Shown here piece by piece: positions 53,441 to 60,053 of a DNA stretch of 60,053 nt; the first letter of the stretch is position 1, and the number at the start of each line of letters is the position of its first letter. Made by a program: the position numbers and the translations under genes. The notes below the pieces were generated by a model. The model ran no database searches. It was not told the DNA's origin and worked only from the letters and a program-made list of their open reading frames with translations. This DNA comes from CAYYIS01 sp964470965 (lineage in GTDB: Bacteria; JAAXHH01; JABIQT01), in contig CAYYIS010000034.1 in NCBI GenBank assembly GCA_964470965.1, positions 1-60,053 on the forward strand, written 5' to 3'.

Positions 53441-53591
53441 CTCGACTGACCGGGCCTGTTTTTCCCGCCTATTCCATATCAAACGAGAAAACTGCTATCC
53501 TACTGCAACCCACGATTTTTGCAGCACGGGAGAGTGCATAGCCACCCGTACGATCGGGGCAGGTCCTTCACTTTAGTCGAAAAACTGAGAT

Positions 53592-53625
53592 CCCGGGACA
53601 GAGCCCGGGGTGAGAACCGTCACCC
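53592..53625 (+). promoter_or_regulatory. Two overlapping hairpins in a long leader
   Basis: CCCGGG (53592-53597) pairs with CCCGGG (53604-53609); GGGTGA (53608-53613) pairs with TCACCC (53620-53625). They share two bases, so only one can form fully, as in a switch. They lie about 35-70 bases before the start codon of the class V aminotransferase, in a transcript from 53412. No known riboswitch class recognised. Confidence 0.5.
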
Positions 53626-53661
53626 GCAGAAGGATAAATAAGTCCACCGACAGGAGAAGTC

Positions 53662-54912
53662 ATGTCAGCACGTACGAAACCCATTACGCAACAGGAAACC
53701 GCTTTCTGGGCGGAAATTCGGAAACAGTTTTATCTGAAAGAAGATGTAACGTACCTGCAGGGCGGTTCCGTGGGACCCTCGGCAAAACCGACCATCGAAC
53801 GAGTCATCGACATTTTGCGGGAGTTTGAGTCGGACCCTCTGATGAATCAGAGGACTGACATGATGTCCTCCCTGGTGGAGGCATCCCGCGAGAAAGTCGC
53901 GAATTTCATCGGTGCACCATCCGAATGCATAGCCCTGGTTCTCAATACAACGATGGGCATGAACATACCTGCTCAGGGTATTCCACTGGGTGCCGGAAGC
54001 GAGATCTTGATGAGCGACCAAGAGTATCCCTCGGTGCAGAACATGTGGGATTACATGGCCCAGGAACAGAACGCACTGGTCCGAAAGGTACCGCTGCCTA
54101 CCCCACCGGATTCACCGCAGGATATCGTGGATGCTTTCGCTAAGTACATCACGCCCCGGACGCAGGTGCTCGTGTTCAGTCATGTATACTGTACCACTGG
54201 TCTGGTTGCTCCGATCAAGGAACTCACTGAGTTAGCCCATGAAAACGGTGCTCTGGCCGTTATCGACGGCGCCCATGCGGTGGGTATGGCGCCCACAAAT
54301 CTCGAAGCTGTGGGATGCGATTTTTACACCAGCAGCTGCCACAAATGGCTACTCGCCCCCAAAGGCGTCGGCCTGGCGTACATAGCACCGCAATTCCTCT
54401 CCACCATCAGACCGCCTATCCTGGGCTATAATGTCCACCGGTATCCGCACGGCAGCCGTTTCGACGTGACCGGAACACGGGATCAAACACACTTTGCCGG
54501 ACTGGGCACCGCCATAGACTATCAGCTGGAGATCGGGTGGGAAGATAAAATCAGACCTTACTGTTTAAGCCTGGCCCACTACCTCCGCGAGCTTGTTCTG
54601 GAAGAAGTCGAGGGCGCGGAAATGACCATTCCAGAAGGTCCTGAAATGTCCGGTTTCCTGACTACCTTCGCGCTCGATGGGATCAGCCTGCACAAGATCA
54701 TCGAGATCATGTGGAAAGATTACAAAATCCAGATCGCCGCAACCGGTGCGGATGGTCGCCCCATATTCCGCATTTCAACCCATTTTTATGATAATTTTGA
54801 AGATATCGATCGCTTCGTAGACGTCCTAAAAGAGGTGTTGGAGAACCGCCATGATGAGGTTAAACAGGATGATGCCGGCGGCGGGCGATGGAAAAGGGGA
54901 CGGAGACGGTGA
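53662..54912 (+). CDS. PLP-dependent class V aminotransferase (isopenicillin N epimerase-like)
   Basis: A 416 aa fold-type I PLP enzyme: LVLNTTMGMNIPAQGIPLG (about 95-113), FSHVYCTTGLVAPIKELTEL, VIDGAHAVGMAPTNLE (cofactor Asp, about 203) and FYTSSCHKWLLAPKGVGLAY (PLP Lys in CHKW, about 227). The branch includes isopenicillin N epimerase and cysteine desulfurase-like proteins; activity on this substrate unknown. CAGGAGAAG lies just before the ATG. Follows a long leader with overlapping hairpins. Next small gene begins 34 bp downstream. Confidence 0.85.
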   Translation: MSARTKPITQQETAFWAEIRKQFYLKEDVTYLQGGSVGPSAKPTIERVIDILREFESDPLMNQRTDMMSSLVEASREKVANFIGAPSECIALVLNTTMGMNIPAQGIPLGAGSEILMSDQEYPSVQNMWDYMAQEQNALVRKVPLPTPPDSPQDIVDAFAKYITPRTQVLVFSHVYCTTGLVAPIKELTELAHENGALAVIDGAHAVGMAPTNLEAVGCDFYTSSCHKWLLAPKGVGLAYIAPQFLSTIRPPILGYNVHRYPHGSRFDVTGTRDQTHFAGLGTAIDYQLEIGWEDKIRPYCLSLAHYLRELVLEEVEGAEMTIPEGPEMSGFLTTFALDGISLHKIIEIMWKDYKIQIAATGADGRPIFRISTHFYDNFEDIDRFVDVLKEVLENRHDEVKQDDAGGGRWKRGRRR

Positions 54913-54946
54913 CGAAAATGGTACCGCACGCGGTTGAAAGGACGTT

Positions 54947-55246
54947 GTGGACCGGCGTTCAATGACAACGGCTATGGAAATGTGCGTGCCCTGCAGAAAG
55001 ATATTTTTTTCCGGACGAATGACCGGATGTGATCTGGTGGATTCGGATTCCGGGAAACTGGTTGAAACGTTCGGAATCCAGGAATTGATGGCGGCTACAC
55101 ACGAGGAGATGCGCACCGCAGGTCCCGCGGTTGTCGAGATCCCGGTCCCAGAAATGCCCAGTCCCTACCGGCCGATTCGTCCTTCGCGGGTACGCGTGAA
55201 GCCGGGATCGGTGCCGGACGGGAAATCACCGCCGAAAGCGAGGTGA
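54947..55246 (+). CDS. Small protein of unknown function, 99 aa
   Basis: Open frame ending 1 base before fluC. It carries CVPCRKIFFSG (CxxC) near the N-terminus, GKLVETFGIQELMAATHEEM in the middle and a Pro-rich end (EIPVPEMPSPYRPIRPSRVRV). AAAGG is 5 nt before GTG 54947; ATG 54962 is an alternative. Tight spacing to fluC and coherent composition suggest a real gene. Not recognised. Confidence 0.5.
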   Translation: MDRRSMTTAMEMCVPCRKIFFSGRMTGCDLVDSDSGKLVETFGIQELMAATHEEMRTAGPAVVEIPVPEMPSPYRPIRPSRVRVKPGSVPDGKSPPKAR

Positions 55247-55247
55247 G

Positions 55248-55622
55248 ATGTTACAGGTACTTTTAATCGGATGCGGCGGTTTTATCGGAACGATCGCCCG
55301 GTATGCCGTAACGACAATGGTATACCGCCTGCTGGGCGCCTCGTTTCCCTACGGTACCCTGACGGTGAATATCCTTGGATGCCTGTTGATCGGATTCGTG
55401 TCGACCGCTGCAGAAGAGCGGGATATGATCGCACATTCCACCCGGTTATACCTCACCATCGGCATTCTGGGCGGCTTCACTACCTTCTCCGCCTTCGGTT
55501 ACGAAACGCTGACGATCCTGCGGCTGGGCAACATCCTCCCGGCAGCGCTGTACGTACTCGCTTCCGTCGTCACCGGACTCGTGGGGGTATGGTTAGGAGG
55601 CTTGCTGGCGCGGGCGGTGTGA
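55248..55622 (+). CDS. fluC: Fluoride channel (CrcB/Fluc)
   Basis: Inner-membrane dimer that lets F- leave the cell. The 124 aa protein has four helices and the family motifs: GGFIGTIARYAVT (about 10-22), PYGTLTVNILGCLLIGF (the conserved Asn, about 37-53) and GGFTTFSAFGYET (the TTFS Phe-box region, about 80-92). Length is normal. I see no fluoride riboswitch in the upstream 300 bases. Coupled to the 99 aa gene upstream. Confidence 0.93.
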   Translation: MLQVLLIGCGGFIGTIARYAVTTMVYRLLGASFPYGTLTVNILGCLLIGFVSTAAEERDMIAHSTRLYLTIGILGGFTTFSAFGYETLTILRLGNILPAALYVLASVVTGLVGVWLGGLLARAV

Positions 55623-55629
55623 GTGTGTG

Positions 55630-56105
55630 GACGGTACCGCGGAGGATTGGAATGCAGTATTGTAGGACTCACCAAACGCGTTGGAAGGTTGGATGTAGAA
55701 CCGGCGGCCGACGGCGCAGGAGAACACAACATCGGAGCGGGCGGTCATGTCCAAAACCCTGGTGTCCAGCTTGCCATGGATATAGGGGCTGTGGGCCGGA
55801 ATTGTCTTGGATAACAGACCGGGCGTCTTTGTGCCTCAGACTGTGCATCGGACTGATCACCAACTCAACACGTGAGGATGGGCTCGTTACTGCCCGCCTC
55901 TTGGTGCCTATACTACCGAACACACTCGCATAAATACGCTTGCCCCGATTCCTGCCACACCACGTAAAATGCCATCCGGGGATCGAACGACCGGCGGACC
56001 GCCACGCGTGTCCAGATCAGCCAGCGTCTGTATCTCCCTCGAAATACCTGCATTGAACAGCCGGAGGTTCCTGAACCACTGAAACGTACAGACGTTGAAT
56101 CCGGG
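55630..56105 (-). pseudogene. Decayed C-terminal part of an outer-membrane barrel gene (DUF5916-like)
   Basis: Read on the minus strand in shifting frames: NVCTFQWFRNLRLFNAGIS and LADLDTRGGPPVVRSPDG (about 56090-55970), RVELVISPMHSLRHKDAR (about 55880) and YIHGKLDTRVLDMTARSDVV followed by GRRFYIQPSNAFGESYN (about 55790-55650). The TRGGP, LSLSP..., and LDTRVLDMT...QFYIQPF pattern is that of the C-terminal beta-barrel of DUF5916-type proteins. Stops and at least two frameshifts break it, and no N-terminal half is visible upstream on the minus strand. 56106-56327 holds nothing else I recognise. Confidence 0.6.
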
Positions 56106-56327
56106 AGAATGTGCGTCAAACCTGACAGGGCTGAAAAGCCAGCCGTTACGTTTGGCGTCCTGGAGATCCTACAATATCCATCCTTTGTCCGCCGATGCAG
56201 TGAGATACAGATAGTGCTTGACGCACTGGGCGCAGGTAAGATTTATTACGGAACCATAATGTTGCAGGTGCCACAAAGCGACGACGACATAAGCTCAATC
56301 CGTAACGAATCGAGGGAACCGACTATA

Positions 56328-57281
56328 ATGTGCAGAGGTGAAAAATTCTACCTGTTTTCCGCTCTGATTTTCCTGGCGCTCTGTGGAGACATGCTCAACC
56401 CCGGTATCGTTCGGGCAGGAGACTTTCCTGTTACGCTCACGGACGCGACCGGTAAGCAGATTACGATGACGCAAGCGCCTGACCGGATCGTATCGATGAT
56501 CCCGAGTAATACGGAGATCCTGTTCGAACTGGGCCTGAGTGCTTCGATCGTCGGCGTGACCGAATACTGCGACTTTCCCGATGAAGCAAAGCGAAAACCA
56601 AAGATAGGTGATCTGATGACGTTCAGCATAGAACGGATTATCAGTGCGAAACCAGACCTGGTTCTGGCAACGAAGGACAATCCGGGTGAGGTGATCAGGG
56701 GGCTCATCGAGCTGGACATCACAGTTTTCGTCCTGGACCCTCAGACGGTGACCGGCGTGTTCGAGGCGACGAAAACGGTCGGACGATTGACCGGAAGAAA
56801 TTCGGAAGCGGATGTGCTTGTGAATGATTATCGGACTCGCCTGAACCTGGTGTCCGAACGACTGGGGGCAATACCGGATGACCAACGGGTCACCATATTC
56901 ATAGGCGATCCGAAATTCCCATCGCAGTGGACACCGGGACCGGGTACCTTCACCAGCGATATCATTGCCAAAGCCGGTGGTAGAAATATTGCTGGAGATA
57001 TCACCCGGGGAACCTGGGGGGTCTACAGCCTGGAACAGATCGTTTCAAAGGACCCAAATGTGATCCTTGCCACTTCGGACGGGAACGATATGGAAGCCGT
57101 GGTTCAGGAGATACTGACGGTTGCCGCCGGTATGCCCGGCTGGCGGAATCTGAGCGCCATCAAGAGCAAAAGGGTGCATGTCGTAACCGGTAACTGGATC
57201 ATGCGACCGGGACCGCGTGTGATCCTCGGGGTAGAACAAATAGCCAGGGTGTTATATCCTGAGATATTCGGGGGGGAATAA
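56328..57281 (+). CDS. BtuF-like periplasmic binding protein (helical backbone, FepB/BtuF family)
   Basis: A 317 aa exported protein: signal peptide (LFSALIFLALCGDMLNPGIVRA), then the PBP type III fold: PDRIVSMIPSNTEILFELGL (about 48-67), VGVTEYCDFP (about 73), ISAKPDLVLA (about 105-114), a long linking helix, and TFTSDIIAKAGGRNIAGDI and RNLSAIKSKRVHVV in the second lobe. Relatives bind cobalamin, haem or siderophores; no BtuCD-type permease and no cobalamin riboswitch are visible. Start ATG 56328 fits the signal peptide; an open frame from 56109 is not needed. The ABC exporter starts 3 bases after the stop. Confidence 0.85.
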   Translation: MCRGEKFYLFSALIFLALCGDMLNPGIVRAGDFPVTLTDATGKQITMTQAPDRIVSMIPSNTEILFELGLSASIVGVTEYCDFPDEAKRKPKIGDLMTFSIERIISAKPDLVLATKDNPGEVIRGLIELDITVFVLDPQTVTGVFEATKTVGRLTGRNSEADVLVNDYRTRLNLVSERLGAIPDDQRVTIFIGDPKFPSQWTPGPGTFTSDIIAKAGGRNIAGDITRGTWGVYSLEQIVSKDPNVILATSDGNDMEAVVQEILTVAAGMPGWRNLSAIKSKRVHVVTGNWIMRPGPRVILGVEQIARVLYPEIFGGE

Positions 57282-57284
57282 CGT

Positions 57285-59477
57285 ATGCTGTGGAGCCAGA
57301 CCATTCCTGAACCGTTGAATACCATCCTTCATGCGCTCCACAAACATGCGGGGCCTCCCCGCTTCGCCTGCCGTGCCGACCTTGGAATGGATGGACGGAT
57401 GGCAGATACTTACCTTGCAGTCACCACCTCCCGAATCCTCATCATATCAGCGAACCAGCACGAACATCAAGTTCTGCATGATTACGAACTGTCTGAAATT
57501 ACCCGGGTTTCGATCGAGCCGATGATGGGCGCAAGCGGCCTGAATATCGTTGCCGCAGGAGAACATCGGCGCCTGCTTCGATTCACCCATGCGGTGGCGG
57601 ATGATTTCTCTCAGGCCGTCGAACGGTTGCAGACGGTCATAGGTCCCAATTACCATCCGGAGATTTGGGACAGGTATCCGTTGGAAGTGGAGGAGGATAC
57701 GCCTGATTGGTCCAGCCGCGCAGCCCACCTGCGGACGTTCCGGCGTCTGTGGACGTTCTGTCAGCCCCATCTTCGCACGTTGTCTATCGCGGTGGGGATA
57801 ACCATGCTGGCTTCCGCTATCGACCTGCTACCTCCCTATCTCACAAAATTAATGGTCGATGACGTGTTGAGTGATCCGAACCAGTTCGGATGGCTCGTAC
57901 CGGTCGTACTGACACTCGTTCTATCCCGCATCGTTCACACAGGCGTGATGATCTGGAGCGGCCGTATGATGAGTACGCTGGGCGACCGACTGGCCTACGA
58001 CGCCAGATCCGAACTGTTGCGGGTGCTGCAGCTACTGCCTTTGAAGTACTACGACACCCAGCAGTCGGGCGGACTGATGGCGCGTATCGCCCGGGATGCG
58101 AAGTCGATCCACTACTTCTGGATCGACTTCGCGCCGCAGGTCGTGCAACAGGGTCTGATGGTCGCCGGCATGTCCCTGGTCCTTTTCCTGATGAACTGGG
58201 AACTGGCGCTTCTGGTGCTTTTGCCGATCCCGGTGATCGTGGTAGCCTCGGTAAAAATCGAGAAATATCTGGCCTGGTACTATGGTAAATCCTGGGATCG
58301 ATGGGCAACTTTTTTCGAGCACATAACGGATTCCCTCGCCGGTATTCGGGTGGTGAAGATATTCGCTCAGGAGGGCCGCCAGACCGAACGGATGGACGAC
58401 GAAAATGAAAAAGTCTTCCAGGCGGAGCGTAACATCCATGTACGTTCCAGGACTGTGCGCCCCATCCTCGCGTTTGTCGTGTCCATCGGAGGCCTCCTGG
58501 TCTGGTGGTTCGGCGGCCAGCAGGTGCAGGAGGGCACCATGTCCCTGGGTACGCTGATGGCCTTCTTCGGTTACCTGGCCATGTTCTACAGCCCGGTACA
58601 GTACCTCACCAGCATGGCCGACTGGATCCCTGAAATGATGACCGCCATTACCCGCACCTTCGAGGTAATCGACAGCCCGGCGGAGGAGTACGAACCGGGA
58701 GATGCTGTTACCCTGCCGGACATCACGGGGCGTGTGGAATTCCAGAATGTAATGTTCGGTTATCTGGCCCACCAGCCCGTGCTTCAAGACCTTGACGTTA
58801 CGATTGAACCGGGAGAGATGATCGGTTTGGTGGGGCACAGCGGCGCCGGGAAATCCACGTTGATTAAACTGCTCTGCCGATTCTACACCGTCGACGAGGG
58901 CGCGATTCTGATAGACGGCATAGATATCCGCCAAATGCGGCTTACCGAACTGCGGCGCCAGATCGGATATGTGGAGCAGGATCCGTTTTTGTTCGCAGGA
59001 AGCGTGGCGGAAAACATAGCCTACGGCAACCCGGATGCGGATCAGGAACGGCTGATCGAAGCCGCCATCAACGCCAACGCCCACGAGTTCATCCTTAAAC
59101 TTCCGGACGGGTACGACACCCTCGTCGGAGAACGGGGAGGACGTCTTTCCGGCGGCGAGCGGCAGCGGGTGGCCATCGCCCGGGCAATCCTCCATGACCC
59201 CCGCATCCTGATCCTGGATGAACCCACATCGGCACTGGACCTGGAAACTGAGAAAAAGATCCAGGAAGCGCTCGGACGCCTGATGGAAGGCCGTACCACC
59301 TTCGCGATCGCGCACCGGCTTTCCACACTGCGCGACGCCGACAGGCTGCTTGTGCTGAAGCAGGGACGTCCGGTGGAGCTCGGCACTCACGAAGAGCTGA
59401 TGGCCTTGCAGGGTGAATACCATCAGCTTGTTCAATTGCACCACAACGTCTCGAGCCTGGTCGGTGTAATCGGATAA
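57285..59477 (+). CDS. ABC exporter (fused membrane and ATPase domains) with N-terminal PH-like domain
   Basis: A 730 aa half-transporter. Residues 1-115 form an extra domain (TYLAVTTSRILIISANQHEH, FSQAVERLQTVIG) resembling a PH-like fold; then the six-helix ABC membrane domain (about 150-430) and the ATPase with Walker A GHSGAGKST (about 516), signature LSGGERQR (about 621), Walker B ILILDEPTS and H-loop IAHRLS. Together with the DUF1854 gene just downstream it matches the pair that in other bacteria is annotated as cyanophycin-metabolism-associated; no cyanophycin gene lies in this window. Exported substrate unknown. Confidence 0.9.
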   Translation: MLWSQTIPEPLNTILHALHKHAGPPRFACRADLGMDGRMADTYLAVTTSRILIISANQHEHQVLHDYELSEITRVSIEPMMGASGLNIVAAGEHRRLLRFTHAVADDFSQAVERLQTVIGPNYHPEIWDRYPLEVEEDTPDWSSRAAHLRTFRRLWTFCQPHLRTLSIAVGITMLASAIDLLPPYLTKLMVDDVLSDPNQFGWLVPVVLTLVLSRIVHTGVMIWSGRMMSTLGDRLAYDARSELLRVLQLLPLKYYDTQQSGGLMARIARDAKSIHYFWIDFAPQVVQQGLMVAGMSLVLFLMNWELALLVLLPIPVIVVASVKIEKYLAWYYGKSWDRWATFFEHITDSLAGIRVVKIFAQEGRQTERMDDENEKVFQAERNIHVRSRTVRPILAFVVSIGGLLVWWFGGQQVQEGTMSLGTLMAFFGYLAMFYSPVQYLTSMADWIPEMMTAITRTFEVIDSPAEEYEPGDAVTLPDITGRVEFQNVMFGYLAHQPVLQDLDVTIEPGEMIGLVGHSGAGKSTLIKLLCRFYTVDEGAILIDGIDIRQMRLTELRRQIGYVEQDPFLFAGSVAENIAYGNPDADQERLIEAAINANAHEFILKLPDGYDTLVGERGGRLSGGERQRVAIARAILHDPRILILDEPTSALDLETEKKIQEALGRLMEGRTTFAIAHRLSTLRDADRLLVLKQGRPVELGTHEELMALQGEYHQLVQLHHNVSSLVGVIG

Positions 59478-59492
59478 TAATTCTGCTTTGAA

Positions 59493-59984
59493 ATGGTGGG
59501 TGATATGACATTTTTCGATCCAGGAGCTATCTATCTGGAACGTGCGGTTTACAGTTCCCCGTCTTTGACTGTTGCCGGGGAGACATACGATCAAGTCCGC
59601 ATTCAACGGGCGTTTCCGTTGTCAGATAAACACCGGTATATCGCCTTTTTCGATAAAAATGAGGCTTATATCGGCATGGTAGAGGATTTGAACGAGGTAG
59701 AGGGAGAATCACGGAAAATCATCGGTGAAGAGCTGAGCTGGCGCTATTTTACACCACAGATTCTCCGACTGGAACGTGCGGAAAACTCGGCGGGACGTAC
59801 GATCATGGAAGGGGAAACGGATCGGGGCAGGATGTCCATCACGTTCAGGGGCATCCGTGAGAGCGTTGTTGAAATCACACCGGACCGTTTTATGATAACC
59901 GACGAGAACGGCAACCGTTATGAAATAAAAGATTTAGAGAAGCTGGACCGCCGAAGCCGCAGTTTTATCAGGAGGATGATTTAA
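59493..59984 (+). CDS. DUF1854 domain protein
   Basis: A 163 aa protein with the DUF1854 pattern: RAFPLSDKHRYIAFFDKNEA, IGMVEDLNEVEGESRKIIGE, ELSWRYFTPQILRLERAEN and NGNRYEIKDLEKLDRRSRSF. In other genomes DUF1854 proteins are encoded next to the ABC exporter type found 15 bp upstream, and are presumed accessory subunits. ATG 59493 or ATG 59505 could be the start. 59985-60053 contains nothing recognisable. Confidence 0.9.
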   Translation: MVGDMTFFDPGAIYLERAVYSSPSLTVAGETYDQVRIQRAFPLSDKHRYIAFFDKNEAYIGMVEDLNEVEGESRKIIGEELSWRYFTPQILRLERAENSAGRTIMEGETDRGRMSITFRGIRESVVEITPDRFMITDENGNRYEIKDLEKLDRRSRSFIRRMI

Positions 59985-60053
59985 GTAATCCTCATATACC
60001 TCAACAGCGGAAAACTATCTGCATTCTCTTGGCTTAATGATATTCTGGCTGAC

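Noticed and set aside
53583..53625. CTGAGA - hairpin - GAACC resembling a thiamine riboswitch
   Set aside because: The conserved TGATCnGGnTAATnCCnGCG segment is missing; kept only as an unassigned structured leader.
56109..56327. 73-codon N-terminal extension of the BtuF-like gene
   Set aside because: The signal peptide begins at 56328 and the extension has no family likeness.
58032..59606. 524-codon open frame on the minus strand
   Set aside because: It lies antisense to the clear ABC exporter; His/Gln-rich composition is typical of a shadow frame.

Overview
The window looks like chromosomal DNA from an uncultured Gram-negative bacterium, read from a metagenome-type assembly (a run of 100 Ns lies inside one gene). 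Evidence for an outer membrane: two periplasmic SurA/PpiC chaperones, a predicted outer-membrane barrel protein, a LolD/MacB-type ABC ATPase with an FtsX-type permease, and the remains of a second barrel protein. The mix of core genes with many xylose-isomerase-like TIM barrels, a phytanoyl-CoA dioxygenase, a heparinase-like protein, a sulfatase remnant and an enolase-superfamily enzyme is the style of Latescibacterota/Poribacteria-like marine MAGs. That placement is inference from gene content only. I saw no tRNA, rRNA, CRISPR array, intact insertion sequence or phage gene.

Layout. 0-12.4 kb is accessory: heparinase-like protein, FkbM methyltransferase, GNAT acetyltransferase, TIM-barrel isomerase, two glycosyltransferases, proS with a PHP protein on the minus strand, a TPR protein and an SDR. 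12.4-26.4 kb is mostly core: purC, mfd, two PPIases, an S4 protein, a methyltransferase, holB, metG, tatD, ksgA. Between holB and metG, where other bacteria carry ricT (PSP1 family), lies a clear but decayed ricT pseudogene. 26.4-36.9 kb is one tightly packed run: a YibQ-like deacetylase, a PdxJ-like protein, SecD-like, SecF-like, an ABC ATPase, an FtsX permease, an OppA-like binding protein and a PhyH dioxygenase. The first four keep open frames and recognisable folds but have lost residues conserved for catalysis or proton coupling in their families; this is the most unusual thing in the window. 37-45.1 kb holds AhpD-like/TlpA genes, an ECF sigma/anti-sigma unit with two small periplasmic LTxxQ-type proteins, a phosphoesterase, a lipoprotein, a PTS EIIA, rph and rdgB.

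45.1-55.6 kb is a catabolic-looking accessory region: two TIM-barrel isomerases, a barrel protein, a fatty acid desaturase, a sarcosine-oxidase-like flavoenzyme, a gutted sulfatase, an enolase-superfamily enzyme, a class V aminotransferase behind a structured leader, and a fluoride channel. 55.6-60 kb carries a decayed barrel gene, a BtuF-like binding protein, and an ABC exporter paired with a DUF1854 protein.

Two themes run through the window. One is pseudogene formation: at least three broken genes (ricT, sulfatase, DUF5916-like barrel) plus about 1.1 kb of apparently decayed DNA. The other is a compact operon in which altered Sec-type and enzyme-fold proteins precede a coupled ABC system. 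Good TTGACA/TATAAT-type promoters with 16-18 bp spacers are visible at nine places, so a standard sigma-70 system is likely.
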